A stretch of DNA of 56,977 nucleotides from Chlorobaculum thiosulfatiphilum (GCF_006265165.1 NZ_VDCH01000015.1:1-56977); one strand, 5' to 3'; positions 46,387 through 56,938 are shown, counted from the stretch's first letter. Notes: generated from the sequence alone by a model not told the origin. Translations and numbers: made by a program.

Positions 46387-49179
46387 GTGAACCGCAAACA
46401 CCAGCAGCTTCTGCATCTTTCACACTTCCGAACATCGATAAAGCTGGCGCTTATGCTCCCGATCGCCGCTCTGGCGATACTGCCGCTCCATGAGGCTCGA
46501 GCCGCGACCATCGTCTTGCCCGACACCCTCGCCACGCCAAATCATCGTTACGAAATCATGCCGGCGATGCGTCCGCTCCGCAAAACCGTCGGGCTGGCCT
46601 TGTCGGGCGGCGGCGCGAATGGCATCACCCAGATCGGCGTACTCAGGGCGCTGGAGGAGGAGAACGTGCCCATCGACTTCATCGCGGGCACCAGCATGGG
46701 TGCGCTGGTCGGCGGGCTGTACAGCTCGGGCTACACCGCGCGAGAACTTGAATCGCTCGCCTTTTGCCTCCCCTGGCAGAAGCTTGTGTCTCTCAATAAT
46801 GACGCGCCCAGAACCAACACCTGGCTCGAACAGAAAAACATCCGCGACCGCGCCTCGATCGCCATCCGCTTCGAAAAGTTCAAGCTGATCGTGCCAAAAT
46901 CGCTGAGCGCGGCCCAGACGCTCACCCGAACCATCGACCTGCTGATCCTGAACGCGCCCTATCATACCGGCCACTCGTTTTCAGACCTGCCGGTACAGTT
47001 CCGCGCCGTCACCACCGATCTGATTTCGGGACGCCGGATCACACTGGACTCGGGGCCGCTGTCGGAAGCGATGCGAGCCAGCGGCACCATTCCGATTCTC
47101 TACCAGCCAATCGAGCGAAACGGCCGACAGCTCGCCGACGGCGGTCTGGTGGCCAACCTGCCCGTCGATGAGCTTGACAAATTCGATGCGGGCTACAAGG
47201 TGGCCGTTGACACGCACGGCAGAATGTACACCGCCAGCAGCGAAATCGACGCGCCGTGGAAAGCTGCCGACCAGGCGATGAGCATCCTGACCCAGGTACA
47301 GTACCCGCAGCAGCTCGAAAAAGCTGACATGGTGATCACCCCCGACATCGACAACCACAAGGCGACCGACTTTTCCGACATTCGCCAGATGATCGCCGCC
47401 GGATACGCCAAAGGGCGCCTGCTCGCGCCGGTCATCAAACGCAACATCCAGCTCGCCCCGCGAAACGACATCGACATTACCGGATTCAGCAAAAGCATCG
47501 AGGGCCTCCCGGACTCTGCCGGTTATATCGAGCAGTCGAGAATGGCAAAAGCCATCGTCCGCAGCGAAACCCGCGTCAAAAAAATTCTGAACGCACTGCT
47601 CGAAACCGGCCTCTTCACGCGGGTTCATGCCCGGCTCGACCGGCGAACGAAAAGCGTGGCATTCGTGCTCGAACCGCTGCCGAGGATCGAGAAGATCGAG
47701 GTGACGGGCGGCCCCGCCAGCGCCGTTCCGGCAAAAGAGATCGAGAGCGCATTCCTGCCCGTGACCGGAAAACTCTACACCGGCGAGGTGGCGACCCGCT
47801 CGCTCGAAAAGCTGATCCGGCTCTACCGCGACAAGGGCTACTGCCTTGTGGAGATCGAGAGCGCCTCGGTAGCCGGAACGGCGCTCACGGTTCACCTCAC
47901 TTCGGGCAAGATCGAGAATGTGGAGATCGAGCAAGACAGAAAGCTCACCAAGCCATTGACCGTGCGGCGGGAAATGGCTATCGACTCCACCAGGGCGTTC
48001 CGGTACGCGGATGCCGAAAAAACGATCGACAATCTCTACGGCACGGGCGTCTTCAACCGGGTCTCGCTGAGCACGGAAAGCCCCGGCGAGCAGGCAAAAA
48101 GCGGCGACGGCGCACTCCTCGTCCGGCTCGACGAAAAGCTGCCCTCGGTGCTGCGCATCGGTGTGCGCTACGACGACACCTCGAATGCCCAACTGCTGCT
48201 CGACTTCAGGAACGAAAACCTCTATGGCACGGGAAACTCCGCCGGTGGCTGGGTCAAAATCGGGCCGAAGAACAACCGCTTCAATCTCGAATTCAGTATG
48301 CCGCGAATCGGAAAAACGCCACTGACCATGTTCACGCGAGCCTTTTTCGACCAGCGCGATTTCGAAACGCGCCAGCTCGCGCTCATCGGGCAATCGGGCT
48401 TGCAGGCGACGGGCCAGGCCCGCTCGCTCGGCATCCAGCGGTACGGCATCACGACCTCGTTCGGCACCCGAATCAGCAAGAACGGCCGTCTGATGGCGGA
48501 CGTCACCGCGCAGAACGCGCAGTCGTACATGAGGGACAATATCGACGAGCCATTCGCCACCGGAAACCTCACGCTGGCGTCCATCGGCGGTCAGTTCACC
48601 TTCGACAACCGCGACAGTTCGTTCCTGCCCTCAGGCGGTCGATATACCAACATCCGGTACAGCTCGACCTCCGGACTTTCCGGCGATCTGGACAATTTCT
48701 GGCAACTGGCGGCGACGCACGAAGAAAACTTCTCCATCGGATCGAGCATCACGCTCCAGTTGACGGCCTTGGCCGGAACCAGCAGCGAGGAGGTTCCGCT
48801 CACCGAGAAATTCTTCCTCGGCGGAACGGGCAACCCGTACAGCTACCGCTTCATCGGGTTGAAAGACAGCGACCTCGTCGGCAACAACATCGCCGTGGCC
48901 GGAGCGATGCTGCGGTACCGGTCGCCGGTGCAGCTCTTTTTCCCGACTTCGTTCACCCTGTCGTACAACATCGGCAATGTCTGGGAGCGGCGCGCGCAGA
49001 TGTCGATCAGCAAGCTGATCCAGGGAGTGGGCGCGGGGCTGGTTTGGGATACGCCGATCGGCCCGGCGCAGTTCACCGTCGCCAAGCCGTTCGCTTTTGA
49101 ACGCGAAGAGGTCAAGGATGCCGCCCAGATCGACTTTACCGATACCCTGTTCTATTTCAGCCTGGGTCACGACTTTTAA
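46387..49179 (+). CDS. Patatin-like phospholipase with POTRA and Omp85 barrel (PlpD-like)
   Basis: A 930-residue outer-membrane protein. The start is a GTG at 46387 with a GGAG site; a signal peptide ends near HEARA (about 37). A patatin domain (about 66-350) has the oxyanion loop SGGGANG, nucleophile Ser103 in GTSMG and Asp251 in ADGG, a complete catalytic dyad. One or more POTRA-like domains follow (about 425-575, with [18 protein letters not shown] and the GTGVFNRV segment), then an Omp85/BamA-type barrel ending in YFSLGHDF with a C-terminal Phe. This is the layout of type Vd autotransporters such as PlpD. The substrate is unknown. surE follows after 29 bases and may be cotranscribed. Confidence 0.9.
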   Translation: MNRKHQQLLHLSHFRTSIKLALMLPIAALAILPLHEARAATIVLPDTLATPNHRYEIMPAMRPLRKTVGLALSGGGANGITQIGVLRALEEENVPIDFIAGTSMGALVGGLYSSGYTARELESLAFCLPWQKLVSLNNDAPRTNTWLEQKNIRDRASIAIRFEKFKLIVPKSLSAAQTLTRTIDLLILNAPYHTGHSFSDLPVQFRAVTTDLISGRRITLDSGPLSEAMRASGTIPILYQPIERNGRQLADGGLVANLPVDELDKFDAGYKVAVDTHGRMYTASSEIDAPWKAADQAMSILTQVQYPQQLEKADMVITPDIDNHKATDFSDIRQMIAAGYAKGRLLAPVIKRNIQLAPRNDIDITGFSKSIEGLPDSAGYIEQSRMAKAIVRSETRVKKILNALLETGLFTRVHARLDRRTKSVAFVLEPLPRIEKIEVTGGPASAVPAKEIESAFLPVTGKLYTGEVATRSLEKLIRLYRDKGYCLVEIESASVAGTALTVHLTSGKIENVEIEQDRKLTKPLTVRREMAIDSTRAFRYADAEKTIDNLYGTGVFNRVSLSTESPGEQAKSGDGALLVRLDEKLPSVLRIGVRYDDTSNAQLLLDFRNENLYGTGNSAGGWVKIGPKNNRFNLEFSMPRIGKTPLTMFTRAFFDQRDFETRQLALIGQSGLQATGQARSLGIQRYGITTSFGTRISKNGRLMADVTAQNAQSYMRDNIDEPFATGNLTLASIGGQFTFDNRDSSFLPSGGRYTNIRYSSTSGLSGDLDNFWQLAATHEENFSIGSSITLQLTALAGTSSEEVPLTEKFFLGGTGNPYSYRFIGLKDSDLVGNNIAVAGAMLRYRSPVQLFFPTSFTLSYNIGNVWERRAQMSISKLIQGVGAGLVWDTPIGPAQFTVAKPFAFEREEVKDAAQIDFTDTLFYFSLGHDF

Positions 49180-49208
49180 CTTTATCTGAAACCATATATC
49201 GACACCTT

Positions 49209-50006
49209 TTGACGACAAGCATCAAACCGCGGAAACCACATATTCTGGTCAGTAACGACGATGGCATCGAAGGACCCGGCCTGCATGCGCTCGTCGCCTC
49301 GATGAAAAAGCTCGGCTCCGTGACCGTGGTCGCGCCTGCCGAACACCAGAGCGGCAAGGGCCACGCCATGACCCTCGGCGAGCCGTTGCGCATCAGGAAG
49401 TACCAGAAAAACAACCGCTTTTTCGGCTATACCGTCTCCGGTACGCCGGTCGATTGCATCAAGGTGGCGCTGAGCCACATCCTCGACGAGAAGCCCGATC
49501 TGATCGTTTCGGGCATAAACTACGGCAGCAACACGGCCATGAACAGCCTCTACTCCGGCACCGTGGCCGCCGCGCGTGAAGGGGCGATCCAGAAGGTGCC
49601 GTCGCTGGCCTTTTCGCTGACCACCTACGAGAACGCCGACTTCACCTACGCCGCCAAATTCGCCCGGCAACTGGCCCGCGAAGCGCTCAGGCGGGGACTG
49701 CCGCCCGACACCATCCTGTCGGCCAACATCCCCAACGTGCCCGAAAAGGAGATTCGCGGCGTCCTCTGCACCCGGCAGGGGCGGTCGCGCTGGGAGGAGT
49801 CGGCCATCGAGCGGCACGACATGTACGGCAATCCGTACTACTGGCTCGCAGGCTCGCTCCAGCTTCACGACGAAGGGCTTGCGGAGGACGAATACGCCGT
49901 GCGGCACAACTACGTGGCTGTTACGCCGATTGCCTGTGACATGACCGACCATCGCTTCCGGAGCGAACTCGAAACCTGGGGCCTCCAGAACACCATCAAG
50001 AAATAA
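49209..50006 (+). CDS. surE: 5'-nucleotidase SurE
   Basis: A 265-residue SurE phosphatase that removes the phosphate of nucleoside 5'-monophosphates in a metal-dependent manner. The metal-binding NDDG is at residues 16-19 ([11 protein letters not shown]), SGTPVDCIK and [10 protein letters not shown] follow. The start appears to be a TTG at 49209 since no ATG stands before the conserved N-terminus. bshC begins 5 bases after its stop, and the preceding Omp85 gene ends 29 bases before it, so the three genes are probably one transcript. Confidence 0.93.
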   Translation: MTTSIKPRKPHILVSNDDGIEGPGLHALVASMKKLGSVTVVAPAEHQSGKGHAMTLGEPLRIRKYQKNNRFFGYTVSGTPVDCIKVALSHILDEKPDLIVSGINYGSNTAMNSLYSGTVAAAREGAIQKVPSLAFSLTTYENADFTYAAKFARQLAREALRRGLPPDTILSANIPNVPEKEIRGVLCTRQGRSRWEESAIERHDMYGNPYYWLAGSLQLHDEGLAEDEYAVRHNYVAVTPIACDMTDHRFRSELETWGLQNTIKK

Positions 50007-50011
50007 AGCGC

Positions 50012-51703
50012 GTGAACACCTTCCTCATCGATTACCAGCACATCCAGACGCCCAAAAAGGGCTTTTCCCGCCTCTTCTGCGACTACGCCTCCGAAAGCGA
50101 GGCTCGCGCGAAACTGCTGGCGGAATGCTTCCATCTCGACTACCGCAAGGATGCCGACTACTATCGGCGCCTCGGCCTCCTGGCGTCGCGCAACTTCAGG
50201 CGGGAGGCGCTGGTGGAACTCTTGTCTGACCAGAACCGGATGTTCGGCGGCTCGGAGCGACAGCAACGGGAGATCGAAAAGCTGCGCTCGCCTCGCTGCA
50301 TGGCGATCGTCACCGGCCAGCAGACCGGCCTCTTCACCGGCCCGCTCTACACGATCTACAAGGCGCTGAGTGCCGTGGTGGTCGCCCGCAAGCAGAAGGA
50401 GCTGTTCCCGGAGTACGACTTCGTGCCGGTGTTCTGGATCGAAAGCGAGGATCACGATTTCGACGAGGCCTCCTCAACCGTGCTCTTCTCCGGCGGCGGA
50501 CTGGAGCGGATCACGGCGGAGGGAGCGCACCGCCAGCCCGACCAGATGGCCGGAGCCACCCTGCTCGGCGCGAGCATCGGCGAGACCTTGCAGAAGTTCC
50601 TCGATCTGTTGCCCGAGACGGAGTTCAAGCCTGAGATCGCCGAACTGCTCCGCGCCTGCTACGAACCGGGCGTCACCTTCGAAATCGCCTTCGCCAGCAC
50701 GATGAACCGGCTCTTCCGGGAGCACCCGCTGATTCTGCTATCGCCGCAGGACTCGCGCTTCAAGCGACTGGCCTCTGAGGTGCTCTGCCGCGAGATCGAA
50801 ACCGCGCCCGCCTCGTCGTACGAGGTGGTGGCGCAAAGCTCGATTCTCGAATCGATGGGCTACCCGGCGCAGACCAAGCCGCGCCCGGTCAACCTCTTCT
50901 ACCTCAACCAGCTCGGCCAGCGGCTCAAAATCGAGCAGCCCTCGCCCGACAACTTCCTCGTTTTGCCCGACCGGCAGCGCTACACGCGCCATCAACTGAT
51001 GGAAATCTGTCAGGATCACCCCGAAAAATTCAGCCCGAACGTCATCCTCCGGCCAATCGTGCAGGACGCCGTGCTCCCCACCTTCGCCTACATCGGCGGC
51101 CCCGGCGAAATCAGCTACATGGCGCAGTTCCGCAAGGCCTACGAGCACTTCGGCCTCGCCATGCCCTTCGTCATTCCGCGCGGCAGCTTCACGCTGGTCG
51201 AGCCGAAAATCGCCCGCACGATGGACAAGGTGCTCAAAGCGAGCGGAAGACCGAGCTTCTCGCGGCGGCAGGTCTATGAAGCGGTGTTCGAAAATGTGCA
51301 GGAGCTGCGCAAATCGATGGTTTCCGGCGGTGACAGCGTGGACATTGACGCCTTGTTCGGGCAGGTGGAGTCGGAGGTCGCCCGGTCACTCTCGACACTC
51401 GAACCGGCGCTCGTGAAAATGGATCCGACCTTGCAGGCAGCGCTGGCCGCCTCGTCGGGCCAGATAGCCAAGATCATCGGAACCATCAGGGAGAAAACAT
51501 ATCGCGCGGGCCGCCGGAAACACGACGAGCTTTTCCAGCAGCTCGACAAGGCGGAGCTGAACCTCTTCCCCGAAGGCAAGCCGCAGGAACGAAGCATCAA
51601 CATCTTCCACTACCTCAACAAATACGGCCCCACGCTGATCGGCGAACTGGCGAAGGTGCTGCAAGGCTACTCGACAGAGTCGCATTTGATCGTGGAATTG
51701 TGA
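50012..51703 (+). CDS. bshC: Putative cysteine ligase BshC (bacillithiol biosynthesis)
   Basis: A 563-residue protein of the BshC family, which adds cysteine to glucosaminyl-malate to make bacillithiol. The N-terminal nucleotide-binding-like core has [19 protein letters not shown] near residue 100 and [16 protein letters not shown] near 140, both hallmarks of the family. The length is about 20 residues above the Bacillus form, and the C-terminal part is rich in coiled coil. Start is a GTG at 50012, 5 bases after surE. Green sulfur bacteria are known to make an N-methylated bacillithiol, so the gene fits the host. bshA and bshB are not in the window. Confidence 0.92.
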   Translation: MNTFLIDYQHIQTPKKGFSRLFCDYASESEARAKLLAECFHLDYRKDADYYRRLGLLASRNFRREALVELLSDQNRMFGGSERQQREIEKLRSPRCMAIVTGQQTGLFTGPLYTIYKALSAVVVARKQKELFPEYDFVPVFWIESEDHDFDEASSTVLFSGGGLERITAEGAHRQPDQMAGATLLGASIGETLQKFLDLLPETEFKPEIAELLRACYEPGVTFEIAFASTMNRLFREHPLILLSPQDSRFKRLASEVLCREIETAPASSYEVVAQSSILESMGYPAQTKPRPVNLFYLNQLGQRLKIEQPSPDNFLVLPDRQRYTRHQLMEICQDHPEKFSPNVILRPIVQDAVLPTFAYIGGPGEISYMAQFRKAYEHFGLAMPFVIPRGSFTLVEPKIARTMDKVLKASGRPSFSRRQVYEAVFENVQELRKSMVSGGDSVDIDALFGQVESEVARSLSTLEPALVKMDPTLQAALAASSGQIAKIIGTIREKTYRAGRRKHDELFQQLDKAELNLFPEGKPQERSINIFHYLNKYGPTLIGELAKVLQGYSTESHLIVEL

Positions 51704-51718
51704 AGCAAAGAACTTCAA

Positions 51719-51798
51719 GGACGAAAACGACAAAAGGGACAATGAAGATTTTCTGATCCTCTTTGTCCCTTCAGTCCCTGATGTCCTTTAAGTCCCTT
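51719..51798. repeat. Two opposed 9-bp-period arrays
   Basis: GGAC/CGAC cores at 51719, 51728 and 51737 are followed by GTCC cores at 51765, 51774, 51783 and 51792, each exactly 9 bases apart. The arrays face each other, and AAGGGACAA (51734-51742) pairs with TTGTCCCTT (51763-51771), so the block can form a hairpin. It lies between the convergent bshC and cytochrome c assembly genes. Confidence 0.7.
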
Positions 51799-51811
51799 GC
51801 TATTCCCCGCC

Positions 51812-52609
51812 TCACCCCGAATAGGTGTGTACGCTGTTCTGCGCCGAGGGGAGGTAGTTCACGCCGAACCAGCAAACGAGCAGCACGAAGAACGACAGGC
51901 CGAGGTACCACTGGAGCTTGCGCGGGTCGGTCTTCCGAGCCACGAGGTGCAGGTAGCCGAGGTAGGCCAGCCACGAAATGAAGGCCCAGGTCTCCTTTGG
52001 ATCCCACGTCCAGTAGTGTCCCCACGCCTCCTTGGCCCAGAGCGCGCCGAAGATCAGGCCGAAGGTGAGCAGGACGAAGCCGAGCAGGGCGAGATAGTGC
52101 GACATCGACTCCCCCTTCTCCGAGCGCCTGCCGCGGAAGTTCTGGATCACGTTGTGCCAGCCGGAGACCGCCGAGGCCGCCAGCAGCACGTAGCCTACCA
52201 GATAGACCACGACGTGGGGCACGAACCACGGACTCTGCAACGCAGGCATGAGCGCCTTCTCAAAGACGTCGGGGTGCAGGTAGTTAATGCCGAGAAACAC
52301 CGTCGCCAGCCCCATGCAGTAGTACTTGAGCCAGCCGATCTTGTAGCGATATTCGACCAGAAAACCGACGACGGGAATGAGCATCGCGTACCAGAGCCTC
52401 GTTTCGCCAAGCGTACGGAGCGGCGGACGTTCCAGCGCGATCCAGTAGGAGGTGAGGAACCACGCAAGCACGAGAGTGCCGGAGAGCATGAAAAGCCAGG
52501 AGAGCGAGCCGAAAATTCTGGAGTTTTTCGCCGGAATCTGCAAAAGGCTGCCCGCCGCCCAGCACACGACCGCCGCGAGCGCTATTGCCGGAAATTCGAC
52601 CAGGGTCAT
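51812..52609 (-). CDS. Cytochrome c assembly protein CcsA/ResC family
   Basis: A 265-residue polytopic membrane protein of the haem-handling family. About seven to eight transmembrane segments are visible, and the tryptophan-rich haem-binding motif WGHYWTWDPKETW lies near residue 190, with conserved His residues in flanking helices (for example PHVVVYLVGY). With ResB it forms system II for export and attachment of haem to c-type cytochromes. Its ATG overlaps the stop of the ResB gene by 4 bases (ATGA at 52606-52609), so the two subunits are coupled. Confidence 0.92.
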   Translation of the reverse strand: MTLVEFPAIALAAVVCWAAGSLLQIPAKNSRIFGSLSWLFMLSGTLVLAWFLTSYWIALERPPLRTLGETRLWYAMLIPVVGFLVEYRYKIGWLKYYCMGLATVFLGINYLHPDVFEKALMPALQSPWFVPHVVVYLVGYVLLAASAVSGWHNVIQNFRGRRSEKGESMSHYLALLGFVLLTFGLIFGALWAKEAWGHYWTWDPKETWAFISWLAYLGYLHLVARKTDPRKLQWYLGLSFFVLLVCWFGVNYLPSAQNSVHTYSG

Positions 52610-53850
52610 GCCGCCTCCATCTTTTTAACGCCTTTCCAGAAAAACAGCACGTTACCCGCCATGATCATGAAAAATCCCACATAAACCGCTGGCAGCCACG
52701 GGTCTCTCACCGCCTCGACAAGGCTCAGCGTTGACCAGCGTCCGGCGCTCTCGTCGTAGCCCGACTGGTAAAGCTTCCATCCGTAAAAATCGACCGGCTT
52801 GTTCACTTCGAGCGTTTCCGTTTTCCGCTCGCCGCCAGCGCCGATCAGCGTGACGTCCGACCGGAACGCCTTGGGCGCGCCATCGGCCATCACGATGAAA
52901 TAGTTGCCCATCGGAACGAAGAGCGGCTTGAGCTGAGGCCCGCCGGAGCTGATCCAGTGATCGGAAACCTTGCCGTTTTCATCGATCCTCACCCTGGCGA
53001 AAGCCACCCCTTTCTTGCCGTCAACCGCCACCGGTACGCCATTCGCGCCGGGCATCGCACTCGGCAGATAATCGAGCACCGTCACCGAACCGATGCCCGT
53101 CCACTCGACCTTGACTCCTTTGCCGATCTCGGGAACGAGCTTCGATTTCGGCTCGACGAGCCGGTCGTGCTCGGGATCGTAAAGGGCGAACTTGGGCGCA
53201 TACTGTTCGATCTGGAAATCTTTCAGGTAGATGGAAAAGGGAAGATGAATCGCCTTCTCGGATTCACGATTGTACGCCACATCGCTCGCCTTGCCTTCGT
53301 AGAGCGGCACTACCAGACGTTCGAGCTGCGTGGCGCCGAGCAAGCCGCAGGAGAGCGCGATCCAGAATCCGCCGTGAAACAGCATGAACTGAAGGTTGGC
53401 CACTTTGAACGGAATAGTCTTCCAGACCAGCGCGAGGCCGAGATTGAAGAGAAAAAGCAGCGTGACCAGCGCGAACGGCCAGCTCGAAAACATGCCGTTC
53501 AGCCGCAGCATCGCCACCATCGAGCCGGGCGGAAACTTGTTCTGGGGCAGAACGCCGCCAACGAGCGAGAGCAGCGCCAGGCCGACAATCAGACTCAGCC
53601 CCAGCGGAATACCGCCGAGCCAAGCCACCAGCGGATGCTCCCTGAACATCAGGCCGACGACCAAAATCAGTCCGCCGAAAAGAAGCAGGAAAACAAGATT
53701 GAAGGGCCAGCCCGGAATGTCGATCCCGGCGCCCGACGAGAGCAACTCGATGCCCAGTCCGGCCAGAATGGCCACTAAAGTAAAAAGCGCCGCCTCCATG
53801 AAACCGGTGGGCGCTGAACCGGCGATTACAGAATTCTTACTTCCAGACAT
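52606..53850 (-). CDS. Cytochrome c biogenesis protein ResB family
   Basis: A 414-residue membrane protein. Several transmembrane segments occupy the N-terminal 190 residues (for example FNLVFLLLFGGLILVVGLMF), a large periplasmic domain follows (about 190-380, ending PVDFYGWKLYQSGYDESAG, a ResB signature), and a last segment lies near the C-terminus. It is the partner of the CcsA/ResC protein in system II cytochrome c maturation. The small HTH gene on the same strand ends 6 bases before its start, so the three genes form one operon. Sulfide-oxidising phototrophs depend on c-type cytochromes, which fits. Confidence 0.88.
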   Translation of the reverse strand: MSGSKNSVIAGSAPTGFMEAALFTLVAILAGLGIELLSSGAGIDIPGWPFNLVFLLLFGGLILVVGLMFREHPLVAWLGGIPLGLSLIVGLALLSLVGGVLPQNKFPPGSMVAMLRLNGMFSSWPFALVTLLFLFNLGLALVWKTIPFKVANLQFMLFHGGFWIALSCGLLGATQLERLVVPLYEGKASDVAYNRESEKAIHLPFSIYLKDFQIEQYAPKFALYDPEHDRLVEPKSKLVPEIGKGVKVEWTGIGSVTVLDYLPSAMPGANGVPVAVDGKKGVAFARVRIDENGKVSDHWISSGGPQLKPLFVPMGNYFIVMADGAPKAFRSDVTLIGAGGERKTETLEVNKPVDFYGWKLYQSGYDESAGRWSTLSLVEAVRDPWLPAVYVGFFMIMAGNVLFFWKGVKKMEAA

Positions 53851-53856
53851 ATATAC

Positions 53857-54195
53857 TTAACCTGCTGTTCCATCTCCACAACTGCCACCGCTAACTTCCA
53901 CATCGTCTTTCTTCAGTATCTGACAACACTTGCAAACAAGAGTATATAACTCCGGCCCGGCAGCGCCTTCGCGGAGCTTGTCCACGGCATTGCGAATCTC
54001 CTGCTTGTAAACGCGCGATTTGATATTCTGCCCGCCACGCTTTTTGTGCAGATACTGGGAAACGGCTGCCGGAGTGACGCCGAGCATCTTGGCGGCGTTC
54101 GACTGGGTCATGCCGGTTTTGACCAGCTCCTTGGCAAGATCCGCCCTGATCTGGGGCAGATAATACCATACAGCTTTTTCACATGGAAAAATCAT
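53857..54195 (-). CDS. Small helix-turn-helix regulator with cysteine cluster
   Basis: A 112-residue protein from the ATG at 54195; the frame is open to 54249, but the residues before MIFPCEK look non-coding. An XRE-like helix-turn-helix spans about 28-50 (MTQSNAAKMLGVTPAAVSQYL). Cys5 and the CKCC group (88, 90, 91) plus a further Cys near the end could bind a metal or an Fe-S cluster. It resembles the small predicted regulators of COG2522. It begins the cytochrome c maturation operon and is divergent from the haem-binding gene, so control by redox or haem state is a reasonable guess, not shown. Confidence 0.75.
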   Translation of the reverse strand: MIFPCEKAVWYYLPQIRADLAKELVKTGMTQSNAAKMLGVTPAAVSQYLHKKRGGQNIKSRVYKQEIRNAVDKLREGAAGPELYTLVCKCCQILKKDDVEVSGGSCGDGTAG

Positions 54196-54265
54196 CGATA
54201 ACTTGTTTTCTTGATGGTGTTGATACAGGCGCGAACCAGTTCCGGGCAATGCTAACCCTGGCTTC

Positions 54266-54288
54266 CGGCAAAAAACACCTGTTTGCCG
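54266..54288. promoter_or_regulatory. Inverted repeat in the divergent regulator/haem-protein promoter region
   Basis: CGGCAAA (54266-54272) and TTTGCCG (54282-54288) are perfect inverted arms with a 9-base spacer, between the two divergent starts. This is a plausible operator for the adjacent small regulator. Confidence 0.4.
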
Positions 54289-54345
54289 TAATGTATGACA
54301 AAATCCGTTAACCTTGTTACCACTCCGTAACTCTCAGATTTTTCA

Positions 54346-54795
54346 ATGGCTGCGAACAAAATGAATAACAAGAGCGGCATCGTCGCCGGCTGGATCATCA
54401 TCGTCCTTATTCTGATCCAGTTCATCCCGCTGGATCGAGTCGGGCATCCGTCGAAACCGCCCGCCAGCATTCCCGCGAGCGTGCTTGCCCCTCTCGAAGC
54501 GCACTGCTTCGCCTGCCACTCTTCTCAGACCCGGTGGCCCCGAAGCGCTTACGTCGCGCCGCTCTCGTGGTACGTTACCGGCAAAGTCCGGCAGGCCCGC
54601 GAAGCCGTGGACTTTACGAACTTCGACGCGCTCCCGGAACCGGCTCGCCGCAAGATCGAAAAAGCGGCGTCCCGACTCGCCGGATCGGCTGACCTGGCAA
54701 AACACGGCGCGATTCCGGGATTTCCGCCGATCAGGATGACTGAAAGCGAACGACGAGCACTGGCCGAATGGGCGACGAATAACAATCGTGAATGA
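54346..54795 (+). CDS. Membrane-anchored haem-binding protein (CxxCH)
   Basis: A 149-residue protein with one N-terminal transmembrane segment (about 12-28, IVAGWIIIVLILIQF) and a single CxxCH haem c site at Cys54-Cys57-His58 (HCFACHSSQTRWP). The pattern matches the haem-binding domain family (Pfam Haem_bd) in which a lone CxxCH is followed by WPRSAY-type aromatic and arginine residues. It would be anchored in the inner membrane with the haem on the periplasmic side. Position beside the cytochrome c maturation genes fits. An electron-transfer role is likely, but the partner is unknown. Confidence 0.85.
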   Translation: MAANKMNNKSGIVAGWIIIVLILIQFIPLDRVGHPSKPPASIPASVLAPLEAHCFACHSSQTRWPRSAYVAPLSWYVTGKVRQAREAVDFTNFDALPEPARRKIEKAASRLAGSADLAKHGAIPGFPPIRMTESERRALAEWATNNNRE

Positions 54796-54814
54796 AATAA
54801 CACGATAAACAATT

Positions 54815-54850
54815 CATCGCATTGATAAAAGTATGCGATGCCGAAAATTT
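54815..54850. terminator. Hairpin between convergent genes
   Basis: A perfect 8-bp stem CATCGCAT (54815-54822) with ATGCGATG (54833-54840) and a 10-base loop, followed by GAAAATTTTT on the + strand. It probably terminates the haem-protein gene. Confidence 0.55.
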
Positions 54851-54922
54851 TTACCCCGTTAAAAAAATCCGCCTCAGGATTGGAAAGCGATCCGGTACGC
54901 AAACGGCTAACGCATTGCCAGA

Positions 54923-55663
54923 CTAAAAATTGATACTATACCCTTCGGGATAGAAGTTCAGGATGAGGTCGATGACCTTGGCCGGATCATCCTCGATGAA
55001 GATGAAGTCGAGATCGGTTTCGGCGATGAATCCGTTCTCTTCGAGCATCCGCTTCCGGATCCAGGCGTACAGGTCGCCCCAGTACTCCGAACCCATCATG
55101 ATCACCGGAAATTTCTGGCTCTTGCCGGTCTGGATCAGGGTGATCGCCTCCGACAGCTCGTCGAGCGTACCGAAGCCACCGGGAAGGACGATGAAGGCTT
55201 GCGAGTATTTGAGGAACATCACCTTGCGCACGAAAAAGTACTCGAAGGTGACGAGCTTGTCGTAATCGATGTAGGGGTTTGGGCGCTGCTGGTTGGGCAG
55301 CTTGATGTTGAAGCCGATCGACGCGCCGCCTTTGCTTTGCGCCCCTTTGTTGGCCGCCTCCATCGCGCCGGGGCCGCCGCCGGTTATCACGGCGAAACCG
55401 GAGTCGGCAAGCAGCTTGCCCATCGTTTCGCCAAGCTGGTACTCTGGGTCGCCCGGTCTGACTCTCGTGGAACCGAAGACCGAAACCGCAGGCCCGACAG
55501 CCGACATGATCTCGAATCCGTTGACGAATTCGGCCATGATCTTGAAGACGCGCCAGCCGTCGGCCATGAACTCGCTGCCCGGCAGAAGCGCCATCTCTTT
55601 TGCAGGTCTGCATTGCGGCGGCTCGGAAGCCCAACCCGGCTTGTCGCGTTCACGTCCTTCCAT
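54923..55663 (-). CDS. LOG-family Rossmann-fold protein (TIGR00730-like)
   Basis: A 246-residue protein of the LOG/lysine-decarboxylase-like fold. The nucleotide-binding GGGPGAMEAANKGA and the hallmark PGGFGTLDE are both present (central third). Members of this fold act as nucleoside 5'-monophosphate phosphoribohydrolases and include cytokinin-activating enzymes; the natural substrate of the bacterial proteins is often unclear, and the old label lysine decarboxylase is misleading. The N-terminal 50 residues are longer than usual; internal ATGs near MADGW or MAEFV could be the true start. It starts 7 bases after trpG/pabA on the same strand. Confidence 0.85.
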   Translation of the reverse strand: MEGRERDKPGWASEPPQCRPAKEMALLPGSEFMADGWRVFKIMAEFVNGFEIMSAVGPAVSVFGSTRVRPGDPEYQLGETMGKLLADSGFAVITGGGPGAMEAANKGAQSKGGASIGFNIKLPNQQRPNPYIDYDKLVTFEYFFVRKVMFLKYSQAFIVLPGGFGTLDELSEAITLIQTGKSQKFPVIMMGSEYWGDLYAWIRKRMLEENGFIAETDLDFIFIEDDPAKVIDLILNFYPEGYSINF

Positions 55664-55670
55664 GCGGCGA

Positions 55671-56234
55671 TCAGAGTTCGAGGAAGTTCTTGATGAGGTC
55701 GTGCCCGACGGAGGTCATGATCGATTCGGGATGGAACTGCACACCGTACAGGCCGAGCGCCTTCGAGTCGAAGGCCATGATGATGCCGTCCTCCGTCCAC
55801 GCGCGGATTTCGAGCGCCGCCGGAAGCGTTTCGCGCTCCACGATCAGCGAGTGGTAGCGGGTGGCGGTGAAGGGGTTCGGGATGTTGCGGAACATCCCCT
55901 GCCCGTCGTGGAAGACTTCGGAGGTCTTGCCGTGCATGATCTGCCCGGCGCGAACGACCTTGCCGCCAAGCGCCTCGCCGATGGCCTGATGGCCGAGGCA
56001 GACGCCAAGCAGCGGAATCTTGCCTTTGACGACGTCGATAAGCGCAATAGAGATTCCAGCGTCGGCGGGCGTTCCCGGCCCGGGAGAGATGACGATCTTC
56101 TCCGGCTTCAGCGCAAGAGCCTGTTCGACGGTAAGTTCGTCGTTCCGGTACACCGCGACTTCGGCTCCGAGTTCGCCGATGTACTGGACAAGGTTGTAAG
56201 TAAACGAGTCGTAATTGTCTATAACAAGAATCAT
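55671..56234 (-). CDS. trpG: Anthranilate/aminodeoxychorismate synthase glutamine amidotransferase subunit
   Basis: A 187-residue class I glutamine amidotransferase that supplies ammonia to TrpE or PabB. The catalytic triad is Cys79 ([12 protein letters not shown]), His168 and Glu170 (QFHPES). The N-terminus [15 protein letters not shown] at the ATG 56234 is typical; the frame extends upstream to 56336 without coding character. TrpG and PabA cannot be told apart by sequence, and many bacteria use one protein for both tryptophan and folate synthesis. No trpE or pabB is near. It is followed after 7 bases by the LOG gene. Confidence 0.93.
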   Translation of the reverse strand: MILVIDNYDSFTYNLVQYIGELGAEVAVYRNDELTVEQALALKPEKIVISPGPGTPADAGISIALIDVVKGKIPLLGVCLGHQAIGEALGGKVVRAGQIMHGKTSEVFHDGQGMFRNIPNPFTATRYHSLIVERETLPAALEIRAWTEDGIIMAFDSKALGLYGVQFHPESIMTSVGHDLIKNFLEL

Positions 56235-56533
56235 GAGAGCACGTAAACCACTAATTTTCAAAGACTTAAAAGAATTTCTTCCAGATGCCCGCCGCATCGG
56301 CATTCGTCGGCACCGCTGGCGGACTTCAAGGCGCAATATAGTTCCGTTTAGGCTCGAAACTCAAATGTGTTGTTTGGGTTGTGGTTAGGGGAAGTGGATG
56401 GAGTTGGATTGATGAGCGATTTATGGGAGGGGATAGACGGAAGAACATGCGAGGATGCGCAGACGGATTACATGGCTGAGCTAAGCCATCTGAACTTTAA
56501 ACTGTGAAGGTACGTGAAGCACGGCAAAAAGAG
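56235..56533. other. Intergenic region, no recognised content
   Basis: About 300 bases between trpG (minus) and the AT-rich unknown gene (minus). It should hold the trpG promoter. I see purine-rich sequence around 56390-56450 and no gene, terminator or clear repeat. Confidence 0.5.
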
Positions 56534-56938
56534 TCATATTTCGATTTCATAAAATGGTTTATTGAGAGATATATCAATTTCCTTTTGTTTAATCACTTGA
56601 GAATCCCGTAATATTCTCAACACAAGAGTATTTTCTAAATATTCTTTTTTGAAATCAAAAGACCAATAACCCTTCTTATCAGTTAAACAAATTACCTCAG
56701 ACGCTTCAACCTTATCATGATAAACGAGTTCCACTTTAATTTTTTCAAAATATTTAAAACATTTTTTATTTTCCCCTAATATATTACCGTATATCTTCTT
56801 TGCAAGAAGTTCATTGCTTGCTTTTTGCACTCTCTCCGCGAAAATCTCATACTGTCCATCAGGACAAAATAGAATTTCAGTCTCATCTATCAACGCACTC
56901 TTATTACTCCGGCCAATAAAGGTATCAATTCTTGGCAT
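56534..56938 (-). CDS. AT-rich hypothetical protein
   Basis: About 134 residues from the ATG at 56938; an in-frame TTG at 56959 and an open frame to the window edge leave the start uncertain. The protein is lysine- and glutamate-rich, with no signal peptide or membrane segment, and the C-terminal part looks beta-rich (GYWSFDFKKEYLENTLVLRIL). I recognise no family. Codon and base use is much more AT-rich than in the other genes, which suggests recent acquisition. Another frame on the same strand reads VEKLFDHPNVRYAKN and stops just inside this gene, probably the tail of an upstream neighbour that overlaps it slightly. Confidence 0.6.
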   Translation of the reverse strand: MPRIDTFIGRSNKSALIDETEILFCPDGQYEIFAERVQKASNELLAKKIYGNILGENKKCFKYFEKIKVELVYHDKVEASEVICLTDKKGYWSFDFKKEYLENTLVLRILRDSQVIKQKEIDISLNKPFYEIEI

